A stretch of 64,000 nt of DNA, from NCBI RefSeq assembly GCF_001612785.1, contig NZ_BDBC01000045.1, forward strand, positions 62,001 through 126,000. Direction: 5' to 3'. Both the position numbers and the translations under genes were made by a program. A model generated the notes under the pieces. It saw only the letters and a list, made by a program, of their open reading frames with translations, did no database searches and was not told the origin of the DNA. This stretch comes from Nocardia beijingensis NBRC 16342 (lineage in GTDB: Bacteria > Actinomycetota > Actinomycetes > Mycobacteriales > Mycobacteriaceae). This document shows positions 19,146-27,108 of the stretch, piece after piece. The first letter of the stretch is position 1; each line of letters begins with the position of its first letter.

Positions 19146-19200
19146 CGGAACTCCCGGCAGCTAGTGAACTTGCGGCTGCCACGACGGTAAGTCGCATAGC

Positions 19201-19262
19201 ATTGCGCCTGAAATGACGATTCGTTGCGCGTTTCAACGGAAAACGGGCGAATTGTTGCGCGA
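19201..19262. promoter_or_regulatory. Putative Lrp operator region between ddaH and lrp
   Basis: Within the divergent spacer TTGCGC recurs at 19202, 19224 and 19254. Two of these lie in longer near-repeats, ATTCGTTGCGCG (19219-19230) and AATTGTTGCGCG (19250-19261). Repeated phased half-sites are what an Lrp/AsnC octamer would bind. No footprint data exist. Confidence 0.35.
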
Positions 19263-19280
19263 ACTTCGGGAAGGTGTGAC

Positions 19281-19718
19281 GTGGACGACCTCGACCGGCG
19301 GATTCTCGAGCAGTTGCTGAAGAACGCGCGCGCTTCGTTCCAGGAGATCGGCGGCGTGGTGGGATTGTCCGCGCCCGCGGTGAAACGACGAGTCGACCGG
19401 CTGGTCGCGGGCAAGCAGATCACCGGGTTCACCGCGCTGGTCAATCCGGCCGCGCTGGGCTGGAAGACGGAGGCGTACGTCGAGGTCTACTACCGCGACA
19501 ACATCTCCCCGGCCGAACTCAAACGAAGTCTGGAACCGATACCGCAGGTGGTCGGCGTCTGGACGATCGCGGGCGAGGCCGACGCGCTGGTGCACGTGAT
19601 GGCCACCGACATGGCCGAGATCGAGGTGACCGTGGAACGGATCAGGGAGAACGCGCGAGTCGGGCGCACCCGCAGTGCCATCGTCATGTCCCGGATTCTC
19701 GAGCGTCCGCGGACCTGA
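19281..19718 (+). CDS. Lrp/AsnC family transcriptional regulator
   Basis: This 145-aa regulator has an N-terminal helix-turn-helix (LDRRILEQLLKNARASFQEI, then GLSAPAVKRRVDRLV) and a C-terminal RAM-type ligand domain (VYYRDNISPAELKRSLEPIP, VVGVWTIAGEADALVHV). The GTG at 19281 is preceded by GGGAAGG and matches the usual family start (VDDLDRRIL). It is divergent from ddaH, so it most likely senses an amino acid such as arginine and controls that gene and itself. It is inserted between cobG and cobH. Confidence 0.9.
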   Translation: MDDLDRRILEQLLKNARASFQEIGGVVGLSAPAVKRRVDRLVAGKQITGFTALVNPAALGWKTEAYVEVYYRDNISPAELKRSLEPIPQVVGVWTIAGEADALVHVMATDMAEIEVTVERIRENARVGRTRSAIVMSRILERPRT

Positions 19719-19819
19719 TCCGGCGGCGCCGTCCCCTCGATGTGCTGCCGCCCGACGCGGGATGCGCGGCGCCCGACCCGGACCGATCTGTCCGGACCCG
19801 CACCCATATGGTGGACCGC

Positions 19820-20455
19820 ATGTCCGACGTACGTACCAGCTATCTGACCGACGGGGCCGAGATCTACCGTCGCTCGTTCGCGACGATCCGCGCCGAGGCC
19901 GATCTGAGCGGATTCCCGCCGGACGTGGCGCAGGTGGTGGTGCGGATGATCCACGGTTGCGGTCAGGTGGATCTCGCCGCGGACATCGCCTTCTCCCCCG
20001 GCGTCGTCGCCTCGGCGCGGGCGGCGCTGCGCGCGGGCGCGCCGATTCTCTGTGACGCCACCATGGTCGCCTCCGGCGTGACCAGGAAACGACTGCCCGC
20101 CGACAACGAGGTGCTGTGCACCCTCGCCGACCCGCGCGTGCCGGAGCTGGCCGTGGCGCGGGGCACCACCCGCTCCGCGGCCGCCCTCGAACTGTGGCGC
20201 GACCGTCTGGACGGCGCCGTCGTCGCGATCGGCAACGCCCCGACGGCGCTGTTCCATCTGCTCGACCTGCTCGACGCGGGAGCGCCACGGCCCGCCGCCG
20301 TGCTCGGCATACCGGTCGGCTTCGTCGGCGCGGCCGAATCGAAGGACGCGCTGATCGAGTTCGGCGGCGTCGAATACCTCACCGTGCGCGGCAGGCGCGG
20401 CGGCAGCGCCATCACCGCGTCGGCGCTGAACGCGATTGCGAGCGAACAGGAATGA
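19820..20455 (+). CDS. cobH: Precorrin-8X methylmutase CobH
   Basis: This 211-aa enzyme moves the C11 methyl group to C12 of precorrin-8X, giving hydrogenobyrinate. It reads IYRRSFATIRAEAD, VVRMIHGCGQVDLAADIAFS (catalytic His), GAPILCDATMVASGVTRKRL, VAIGNAPTALFHLLDLLDAG and IPVGFVGAAESKDAL. ATG 19820 is preferred, with ATG 19808 as an alternative; neither has a strong ribosome binding site. It overlaps cobIJ by four bases (ATGA), so the two are translationally coupled. Confidence 0.94.
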   Translation: MSDVRTSYLTDGAEIYRRSFATIRAEADLSGFPPDVAQVVVRMIHGCGQVDLAADIAFSPGVVASARAALRAGAPILCDATMVASGVTRKRLPADNEVLCTLADPRVPELAVARGTTRSAAALELWRDRLDGAVVAIGNAPTALFHLLDLLDAGAPRPAAVLGIPVGFVGAAESKDALIEFGGVEYLTVRGRRGGSAITASALNAIASEQE

Positions 20456-22011
20456 GCACTCCGGGCAAGCTCTGGGGCGTCGGACTCGGTCCCGGCGATC
20501 CCGAATTGGTGACCGTCAAAGCGGCCAACGTGATCGGCGCGGCCGATGTGATCGCCTTCCACAGCGCGCGCCACGGCCGCAGCATCTCCCGCCGTATCGC
20601 GGCGCCGTACATGCGCCCCGGCCAACTGGAGGAGCATCTGGTCTACCCGGTGACCACCGAGACCACCGACCATCCCGGCGGCTACCAAGGGGCGATCGAC
20701 GAGTTCTACGAACAGGCCGCCGAGCGGCTGGCCGAGCACCTCGCCGCGGGCCGCTCGGTGGCGCTGCTCGCCGCGGGCGACCCGCTGTTCTACAGCTCGT
20801 ACATGCACATGCACCGGCGGCTCGCCGACCGGTTCGAAGCCGAGATCATCCCGGGCATCACCTCGGTGAGCGCGGCGTCGGCGGCGCTGGGCACGCCGCT
20901 GGTCGAAGGCGAGCAGGTGCTCACCGTGCTGCCCGGCACCATGCCGGTCGACGAGCTCACCCGGCGGCTGCGCACCACCGACGCCGCCGCGATCATGAAA
21001 CTGGGACGCACCTATCCCGGTGTGCGCCAAGCCCTCACGGACTCCGGCCGACTCTCCGGCGCGTACTACGTCGAGCGCGCGAGCAGCGCCGAACAGCGCG
21101 TGCTGCACGCGAGCGCGGTGGACGACGCCGAGGTGCCCTACTTCGCCATCACCCTCGTACCGGGTCCCGAGCCGACCACGCCGCTGCCCCGCCTGGACGC
21201 CGACACCATCGGCGACCGCGAGGCGGATACGACCGAGCGGGTCGGTGAGGTCGTGGTGGTGGGGCTCGGCCCCGGCGCACCCGAGTGGACCACCGACGAG
21301 GTGCGCGCGACGCTGGCCGAGGCCACCGATCTGGTGGGCTACACCACCTACCTGAACCGGGTGCCGGAACGCCCAGGCCAGCGTCGTCATGCCAGCGACA
21401 ACCGGGTCGAGTCCGAGCGCGCGGCCATGGCCCTGGATCTGGCCAAGCGGGGCGCGCGGGTCGCGGTCGTCTCCTCGGGAGATCCGGGGGTCTTCGCGAT
21501 GGCGGCGGCGGTGCTGGAGGAAGCCGCCGACCCGCAGTGGCGCGAGGTGCCCGTGCGGGTGCTGCCCGGTCTCACCGCGGCCAATGCGGTGGCGAGCCGG
21601 GCGGGTGCACCGCTCGGGCACGACTACGCGATGATCTCGCTCTCCGATCGGCTCAAGCCGTGGGAGGTGGTGGCGCAACGCCTTTCCGCCGTCGCGGCGG
21701 CCGACATGGCGATCGCGATCTACAATCCGGCGTCCTCCCAACGCACCTGGCAGGTCAGCGCGATGCGGGATCTGCTGCTGGAGCATCGCAAGCCCGACAC
21801 GCCCGTCGTCATCGGCCGCGACGTCGGCGGGCCCACCGAATCGGTCCGGGTGGTGCCGCTCGGCGACCTCGACCCGGCGGAGGTGGACATGCGCACGCTG
21901 CTGATCATCGGCGCGTCCACCACCACGGCGCTGGAAACCCCTGCGGGCACCCGGGTCTACACCTCACGCCGGTACGGTCGCGCGCGCGACGCGGCCCTCG
22001 ACGGCGCGTAG
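20452..22011 (+). CDS. cobIJ: Bifunctional CobIJ: precorrin-2 C20- and precorrin-3B C17-methyltransferase
   Basis: This 519-aa fusion protein has two tetrapyrrole methylase domains. The first (about residues 1-245, KLWGVGLGPGDPELVTVKAA and LLAAGDPLFYSSYMHMHRRL) is CobI. The second (about residues 265-510, VVVVGLGPGAPEWTTDEV, VVSSGDPGVFAMAAAV, YNPASSQRTWQ) is CobJ, which also contracts the ring. The same fusion is known in M. tuberculosis (Rv2066). Each domain keeps the GLGPG SAM-binding loop. It is coupled to cobH by a four-base overlap. Confidence 0.95.
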   Translation: MSTPGKLWGVGLGPGDPELVTVKAANVIGAADVIAFHSARHGRSISRRIAAPYMRPGQLEEHLVYPVTTETTDHPGGYQGAIDEFYEQAAERLAEHLAAGRSVALLAAGDPLFYSSYMHMHRRLADRFEAEIIPGITSVSAASAALGTPLVEGEQVLTVLPGTMPVDELTRRLRTTDAAAIMKLGRTYPGVRQALTDSGRLSGAYYVERASSAEQRVLHASAVDDAEVPYFAITLVPGPEPTTPLPRLDADTIGDREADTTERVGEVVVVGLGPGAPEWTTDEVRATLAEATDLVGYTTYLNRVPERPGQRRHASDNRVESERAAMALDLAKRGARVAVVSSGDPGVFAMAAAVLEEAADPQWREVPVRVLPGLTAANAVASRAGAPLGHDYAMISLSDRLKPWEVVAQRLSAVAAADMAIAIYNPASSQRTWQVSAMRDLLLEHRKPDTPVVIGRDVGGPTESVRVVPLGDLDPAEVDMRTLLIIGASTTTALETPAGTRVYTSRRYGRARDAALDGA

Positions 22012-22043
22012 GATCGCCTGACGCACCGAAGATCGGAGGGACC

Positions 22044-22439
22044 TTGGCCGCGACATTGTCGGAGCTGACGCTGCGCGCCCGCGCCTTGGAGGCCAGGGCC
22101 ACCGCGAGCGAACAGGCACTCGACGAGCAGGGCGAGGTCCTCAACGAACTCGCGGCGCTGACCAGGAAGGCACTCGACGGCATCGGCCGCATCGACCGGC
22201 GCGCGGAATCCATCGACCACGCCGTCGGCGAGCTGCACCGCGACGTCGGAGACCTGCGCGAGAATGTGGGTGAACTCACCCGCAGGGTCACCGTGCTCGA
22301 ACAAGGGCAGGTCCGCCTGGAACAGGGGCAGGCCGCGCTCGCCCGCGGCCAGCAACAGCTCGAACAAGGACAGGCACGGCTGGAGCAGGGAATGGCGCAG
22401 GTGCTCGCCCGGCTCGACAAGTTGACCGGCGACGCCTGA
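22044..22439 (+). CDS. Heptad-repeat coiled-coil protein
   Basis: This 131-aa protein starts at a TTG (22044) seven bases after GGAGGG. It is almost entirely alpha-helical and charged. The N-terminal half reads LSELTLRARALEARATASEQ. The C-terminal half contains five near-perfect heptads of LEQGQxx type (LEQGQVR, LEQGQAA, LARGQQQ, LEQGQAR, LEQGMAQ), which predict a continuous coiled coil. No membrane segment, signal or enzyme motif is present. It lies 32 bases after cobIJ and may be co-transcribed. The function is unknown. Confidence 0.7.
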   Translation: MAATLSELTLRARALEARATASEQALDEQGEVLNELAALTRKALDGIGRIDRRAESIDHAVGELHRDVGDLRENVGELTRRVTVLEQGQVRLEQGQAALARGQQQLEQGQARLEQGMAQVLARLDKLTGDA

Positions 22440-22455
22440 CCCGCCCCGTTCAGGT

Positions 22456-22476
22456 AACATTCCACTATGGAATGTT
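22456..22476. promoter_or_regulatory. Perfect inverted repeat, probable PadR operator
   Basis: AACATTCC and GGAATGTT form an eight-base perfect inverted repeat separated by ACTAT. It ends 20 bases before the start of a PadR regulator gene. PadR-family regulators bind dyad sites of the ATGT/ACAT type, so this is likely its autoregulatory operator. Confidence 0.65.
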
Positions 22477-22496
22477 GAGAGCGAAGGGAGCAGTCG

Positions 22497-23027
22497 TTGA
22501 CCGATACCGCGACCAAGCGCAAGCCACTCAACTCGACAGCGGCGTCGTTGCTCGGATTTCTGCACGAAGGCGCCATGTCGGGGTGGGATCTGGTGACCGA
22601 GGCGCAGGACCGCATCGGCGATTTCTGGACCATCACGCAGAGCCAGGTCTACCGGGAACTCGCCGCGATGGACGCGGCGGGACTCGTCGAAAAGGGCGAG
22701 ACCGGAGCCAGGGAACGCACCCCCTACCACATCACGGAGGCGGGCCGGGAAGCGTTCTTGGAGTGGATCGCCCGCGATCCGGGTGGCGAGACCATCCGGG
22801 TGCCGTTGCTGCTCACGCTCTCCTTCGGCGAGCATCTCGATCGCGATCGCCTCGACGGCATCATCGCCGCGAACCGGGAGATCCATCAGGCCCGGCTCAC
22901 CCGGTATCTCGCCGAGGACCCGGAGGGCAAGTCCGCGTTCGCCCGCGCCACTTTGGATTTCGGGATTCGCTACGAACGTACGGTGCTGGACTGGTTCGAT
23001 CATCTGCCGGAACTTCTCGGCAGCTGA
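22497..23027 (+). CDS. PadR family transcriptional regulator
   Basis: This 176-aa regulator has an N-terminal winged helix (STAASLLGFLHEGAMSGWDL, then ITQSQVYRELAAMDAAGLVE) and a C-terminal helical dimer domain characteristic of PadR/Vir-type regulators. The TTG at 22497 follows GAAGGGAG by about seven bases. A perfect palindrome lies directly upstream. PadR proteins usually repress a nearby detoxification or transport gene; no such gene is adjacent, so the target is not evident beyond likely self-control. Confidence 0.88.
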   Translation: MTDTATKRKPLNSTAASLLGFLHEGAMSGWDLVTEAQDRIGDFWTITQSQVYRELAAMDAAGLVEKGETGARERTPYHITEAGREAFLEWIARDPGGETIRVPLLLTLSFGEHLDRDRLDGIIAANREIHQARLTRYLAEDPEGKSAFARATLDFGIRYERTVLDWFDHLPELLGS

Positions 23028-23057
23028 TCCCTCCCGCCGGCGGCGGCCAGGACCGTG

Positions 23058-23807
23058 TCAGCCGTGCCGGGCTCGCCGGTGGCGCAACCAATCCAGCGCC
23101 TGCGCGGCGGATGCCACGATCCGCGCGTCCTTCGGCAGCGGCGGGCGGTCCACCACGACGACCGGTATACCCGCGACGCGGGCGGCGGTGAGTTTGGCCT
23201 CGGTCTGCTCCCCACCGCTGTCCTTGGTGACGAGCACATCGATCCGGTGCTCCGCGAGCAGCCGCGCTTCGTCTTCCAATGCGAAAGGCCCACGGGCGAG
23301 GAGCAATTCGTGCCGCACCGGCAGCGCGCCCTCCGGCGGGTCGATGGCACGGATCAGGAACCATTGCCGAGCGAGCCCCGCGAACGCGTCGACGCCTTGC
23401 CTGCCGATGGTCAGGAACACACGCTCGCCGAGGGCGGCGACGCGCGCCGCGGCCGCGGGGAGATCGGGTACGCGCGTCCACCTGTCCCCCGTCTGCTCCA
23501 CCCACCTCGGCCGGCGCAGGTGCACCAGCGGCACACCCGAAACTCGCGCGGCTTCCGCCGCGTTGGCGCTGATGGCCGCCGCGAACGGATGGGTGGCGTC
23601 GACCATCGCGGCCACGTCGTTGGCCGCGAGCCAGGCGCGCAGTCCCTCGGCGCCTCCGAAGCCGCCGATGCGGACGTCACCCTCGGGCAGCAAGGGCGCG
23701 CGCACACGACCGGCGAGCGAGGACACGATCTCGAATCCTCGCTCGCCGGAAGCGATGTGGGCCAGCTCCCGCGCTTCCCGGGTGCCGCCCAGAATCAGGA
23801 TTCTCAG
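23058..23807 (-). CDS. cobK: Precorrin-6A reductase CobK
   Basis: This 249-aa NADPH-dependent enzyme reduces precorrin-6A to dihydro-precorrin-6. It begins RILILGGTREARELAHIAS and has MVDATHPFAAAISANAAEA near residue 80, VFLTIGRQGVDAF, and VTKDSGGEQTEAKLTAARV near the C-terminus. The likely start is a CTG at 23807, because family proteins begin one residue before RILILGGT, no ATG, GTG or TTG is available close by, and CTGA overlaps the stop of the upstream gene. Translation would depend on coupling to that gene. Confidence 0.9.
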   Translation of the reverse strand: MRILILGGTREARELAHIASGERGFEIVSSLAGRVRAPLLPEGDVRIGGFGGAEGLRAWLAANDVAAMVDATHPFAAAISANAAEAARVSGVPLVHLRRPRWVEQTGDRWTRVPDLPAAAARVAALGERVFLTIGRQGVDAFAGLARQWFLIRAIDPPEGALPVRHELLLARGPFALEDEARLLAEHRIDVLVTKDSGGEQTEAKLTAARVAGIPVVVVDRPPLPKDARIVASAAQALDWLRHRRARHG

Positions 23808-24421
23808 GGCTGGCCGCTGAAGTAGGCGATACCCGCGTTCAGCAGCGACGGCCCGCCCGCGACGGCCAGACCGATCAGCGCCCCGAGCACCGCGCCGGGC
23901 AGGATGCCGACGCCGAAGAACACGATGCCGACGGCGGCGCCGATCAGGCCACCGACCAGCGCGCCGAGCGAGGCGCGCTGCAACTCGGCGAAGAACCATT
24001 CCTGCGCGCCGATGAACTCGGCGGCGACCGGCGCGTTCGCCGTCGGCGCCACCTGCGGCGTCAGCGTCAGCTGCCTGCCCTCGTCGGCGACGGCAGCGGC
24101 GATGTGAACCTCCTGGCCCTTGGCCGTCGCGGTGAGCGGAATGGTGGTGACCGTCTCGCCCCCGGCGTTCTTCAGGGTGACCGACCGGTTGTCGATGTCG
24201 ACGCTGAACGCGCCCCCGGTCACGCTGGTGACCACCGACTTGCCCGCGTCCGCGAGCTGCAACGCGTAGCCGACGCCCTGATCGGTGCCCGTCACGGTGG
24301 GCGCCGCGGCGGCCTGGTCCTGCGCCGCGGGCGGCACCGGAGCGGCGTAGGAAGTACCGGCGGCGACTCCGGTGGCGGCGACGGCCAGCAATGCGGTAGC
24401 GGCGAACTTCTTGTATCTCAT
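23804..24421 (-). CDS. Secreted or membrane glycine-zipper protein in the position of cobM (DUF8020-like)
   Basis: This 205-aa protein has a signal peptide (KFAATALLAVAATGVAAGTS, cleavage near AAP), a beta-rich exported domain, and a C-terminal Gly-rich hydrophobic hairpin (ALVGGLIGAAVGIVFF, then LPGAVLGALIGLAVAGG). It is a paralogue of 8463-8987. It sits between cobL and cobK, where M. tuberculosis has cobM, and overlaps the cobK start by four bases. It has no tetrapyrrole methylase motif and cannot replace CobM. A membrane-inserting or surface role is inferred from the zipper. Confidence 0.7.
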   Translation of the reverse strand: MRYKKFAATALLAVAATGVAAGTSYAAPVPPAAQDQAAAAPTVTGTDQGVGYALQLADAGKSVVTSVTGGAFSVDIDNRSVTLKNAGGETVTTIPLTATAKGQEVHIAAAVADEGRQLTLTPQVAPTANAPVAAEFIGAQEWFFAELQRASLGALVGGLIGAAVGIVFFGVGILPGAVLGALIGLAVAGGPSLLNAGIAYFSGQP

Positions 24422-24500
24422 CTATCTCCCCAACAGGAATCGGATTTCCGACCAATGACCGGAACTCGGCCCCGACCCTACCGCGTGACCGGTAACGTGT

Positions 24501-25766
24501 TCACCCCTCCACGGGGAACGCCTGCGCGGTTTTCACCACCGACCACTGCGTGACCGGAAGCTGCGGACGCCAGGTGGTGAAGGACCCCAGCGGTTCCGCG
24601 CGGTAGATCTGGAACTTCCGCAACACGCCGCCCTCGGCGCCCGCCCAGTTGAGCAGCAACGATTCCGATTCCGCCGTCACCGCGTTCGCCACGAGCCTGC
24701 CACCGTGACGCAATCGCGCCCAGCATGTCTCGAGCACGCCGTCCTGGGTCAGGCCCCCACCGACGAAAATCGCGTCGGGCGTGAGGATTCCGGCGTCGGC
24801 GGCGAGTTCGGCGCGCAGCTCCGCGCGCACTTGGATGTGCGGCACACCGAGCGCATCGGCATTGCCGGCGATCTGGCGCCGTCTGCGCTCGAGCCGCTCG
24901 AACGCGACGGCCCGGTTGCCCGGATGCGCCCGGCACCATTCGATGGCGATGCTGCCCGAACCGCCGCCCACATCCCACAACAGCTCCCCCGGAGCGGGCG
25001 CCAGCGCCGCCAGGGTCAGCGCGCGGACCTCCTGCTTGGTGAGTTGACCGTCCCCGCCGAACAATTCGTCCGGCAGGCCGGGCAGGCGGGTGGCACGCGG
25101 CTGGTCGCGGTCCGCCGAGCAGGTGATCGCCACGATGTTCAGCGGGTCGCCCGGCGGGTGTTCCCACTGTTTCGCGATTCCGGCGCGGCGTCGTTCGGCG
25201 GGGCCGCCCAATTGCTCGAGCACCGTCAGCTCCGAACCGCCGAAACCGTGGCGTCCTAGCAACTGTGCCAGGTCCCGCGGTGTGTGCTCGTCGGAGCTGA
25301 GCACCAGCAGCCGCCTTCCGTCGGCCAGCTCCGGTAGCACCGTCGCCAACGGACGCCCGACCACGCTGACCACCGGTGTCTGCGCCAGCGGCCAGCCGAG
25401 CCGGGCGCAGGCGATGGCGGCCGAAGACGGCTGCGGCAGCACCCGCAGCGCCTGCGGTCCCAGCAACCGGGCCAAGGTGACGCCGATTCCGTAGAACATC
25501 GGATCGCCGCTGGCCAAGACGCACAAACGCGCCCCGCCGTGCCGTTGCAGCAAGTCCGGCAACGCGGGTAACAAGGGCGACGGCCACGTCACGCGGCGCG
25601 CCGCGACGGCGGGCGGCACGAGCGCGAGCTGGCGCGCGGAACCGAACAGGACCTCGGCGCCGCCGACGGCCTCCCGCGCGGCGCGACCGAGTCCGTCCCA
25701 GCCGTCGGCGCCGATGCCGACGACCGCGATCGGCGCGCCGGCCCACGAGACGGGCGTCGCGTTCAC
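24501..25766 (-). CDS. cobL: Precorrin-6Y C5,15-methyltransferase (decarboxylating) CobL
   Basis: This 421-aa bifunctional enzyme has an N-terminal CobE/tetrapyrrole-methylase domain (PIAVVGIGADGWDGLG, VLASGDPMFYGIGVTLAR, about residues 10-205). Its C-terminal CobT-type methyltransferase domain has LTKQEVRALTLAAL, LLWDVGGGSGSIAIEW and DAIFVGGGLTQDGVL. It methylates C5 and C15 and decarboxylates the acetate side chain. The GTG at 25766 overlaps the stop of the SDR gene (GTGA). The order SDR-cobL matches M. tuberculosis Rv2073c-Rv2072c. Confidence 0.93.
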   Translation of the reverse strand: MNATPVSWAGAPIAVVGIGADGWDGLGRAAREAVGGAEVLFGSARQLALVPPAVAARRVTWPSPLLPALPDLLQRHGGARLCVLASGDPMFYGIGVTLARLLGPQALRVLPQPSSAAIACARLGWPLAQTPVVSVVGRPLATVLPELADGRRLLVLSSDEHTPRDLAQLLGRHGFGGSELTVLEQLGGPAERRRAGIAKQWEHPPGDPLNIVAITCSADRDQPRATRLPGLPDELFGGDGQLTKQEVRALTLAALAPAPGELLWDVGGGSGSIAIEWCRAHPGNRAVAFERLERRRRQIAGNADALGVPHIQVRAELRAELAADAGILTPDAIFVGGGLTQDGVLETCWARLRHGGRLVANAVTAESESLLLNWAGAEGGVLRKFQIYRAEPLGSFTTWRPQLPVTQWSVVKTAQAFPVEG

Positions 25767-26518
25767 CGGGGCATCCGGCGCCAGATCGGCTGTGGCAGTA
25801 GGCGCATCGCGAAGAACACCGGTCGCAGGATCCCGGGCACCCACACCCGGCTCGCGCCGCGGCGCAGGCCGCGCACCACCGCGTCGGCGACCTGATCCGG
25901 TGTGCTGGAGAAGGGCGCGGGAGACATCCCCTCGGTCATCCGCCCGATCACGAATCCGGGACGAACCAGCAGCAACCCGACGCCACTGCCGTGCAGGGCG
26001 TCCGCGAGACCGGAGGCGAAGCCGTCGAGTCCCGCCTTGGCCGAACCGTAGACATAGTTCGCGCGCCGGACCCGCACACCGGCGACCGAGCTGAACACGA
26101 CGATCCGTCCCGCGCCTTGCGCGCGCAGCAGATTCGCCAGCGTGGTGAGCACACCGGCCTGGGCGACGAAATCGGTGTGCAGGATCGCCGCCGCGTGGGC
26201 GGGATTGCGCTCGGCGCGCTGCTGATCGCCGAGTACGCCGAAGGCGAGCACCGCGATCGCGATCGGCCCGTGCTCGGCGGCGATCTTCTCCAGCAGCACC
26301 GGATGGCTCGCCATGTCGTCGGCATCGAATTCCACGGTGTGCACTTCGCTCGCACCCGCCGCCGTGATCTCCGCGCGCTGCGCGTCCAATTCGCCGCTGC
26401 GCCTGGCCGCGAGCACGACCGCTCGTCCCGGTGCCAGCCGCCGCGCCACCTCGAGCCCGATCTCGCTCCGGCCGCCCAGCAGCAGCACGGTCCCGTCGGG
26501 CAAACCACGCGTTCCCAT
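25763..26518 (-). CDS. Short-chain dehydrogenase/reductase (Rv2073c-like)
   Basis: This 251-aa SDR has a nucleotide-binding loop LLLGGRSEIGLEVARRL near residue 12, FSSVAGVRVRRANYVYGSAKAG with the catalytic Ser, Tyr and Lys, and a C-terminal hydrophobic tail (GILRPVFFAMRLLPQPIW) resembling the membrane-facing end of DprE2-like reductases. In M. tuberculosis the equivalent gene also sits next to cobL. Substrate unknown. It is divergent from the Rv2074-like gene. Confidence 0.85.
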   Translation of the reverse strand: MGTRGLPDGTVLLLGGRSEIGLEVARRLAPGRAVVLAARRSGELDAQRAEITAAGASEVHTVEFDADDMASHPVLLEKIAAEHGPIAIAVLAFGVLGDQQRAERNPAHAAAILHTDFVAQAGVLTTLANLLRAQGAGRIVVFSSVAGVRVRRANYVYGSAKAGLDGFASGLADALHGSGVGLLLVRPGFVIGRMTEGMSPAPFSSTPDQVADAVVRGLRRGASRVWVPGILRPVFFAMRLLPQPIWRRMPR

Positions 26519-26631
26519 GCGCCCAGTCTGTCATTCGCCCCGGCGGGACTCGTCATCGCGCACCGGCGCGGCCGCATCCCCCGCGCCGGGCTGGTGCGGC
26601 GCCGACGGGCGCCGAAGGCTACGGTCGGGGC

Positions 26632-27063
26632 ATGCCGACGAGTACTGCTGAGCTGTCGCCCGCCGCCCTCGAGTTCGTCGCCGAACGGCACCTCGCCACG
26701 CTGACGACCATGCGTGCGGACGGAACGCCCCATGTCGTGGCGGTGGGCTTCACCTGGGACCAAGAGGCCGGGATCGCGCGCGTGATCACCAACGACGGGT
26801 CGGTGAAAGTGCGCAACGTGCGCCGCTCCGGCTATGCGGCGGTCAGCCAGGTCGACGGCATCCGGTGGTTGACGCTGGAAGGCCCGGCCACGGTGCTCGA
26901 CGCCCCCGACGACGTCGCCGAGGCGGTCGAGCGGTACGCGGGTCGCTATCGCGTGCCGCGGGAGAACCCGACCCGCGTGGTGATCGCCATTCAGGTCCGG
27001 CGCGTCCTGTCCAGCAGCACGCTGGTCGCACCGGCCGCCGACGGCAACGGCGCGGGCGCGTAG
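26632..27063 (+). CDS. Pyridoxamine-phosphate-oxidase-fold, probable F420-dependent protein (Rv2074-like)
   Basis: This 143-aa split-barrel protein has ALEFVAERHLATLTTMRADGTPHVVAVGFTW near the start, VRRSGYAAVSQVDGIRWLTLEGPA and a C-terminal RYRVPRENPTRVVIAIQVRRV. It is of the FDOR-B type that binds F420. The M. tuberculosis counterpart beside cobL has been described as an F420-dependent biliverdin reductase, so a similar tetrapyrrole-linked role is plausible here. The ATG at 26632 lies right after a GGGGC purine stretch. Confidence 0.82.
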   Translation: MPTSTAELSPAALEFVAERHLATLTTMRADGTPHVVAVGFTWDQEAGIARVITNDGSVKVRNVRRSGYAAVSQVDGIRWLTLEGPATVLDAPDDVAEAVERYAGRYRVPRENPTRVVIAIQVRRVLSSSTLVAPAADGNGAGA

Positions 27064-27108
27064 CTCCCGGCGCCTTCCTCGCCGCCGGGCTCCGCCGTCA
27101 GCCGCCGA

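Noticed and set aside
23804..24421. Divergent cobM
   Set aside because: It has a signal peptide and hydrophobic hairpin and lacks any GxGxG methylase loop.
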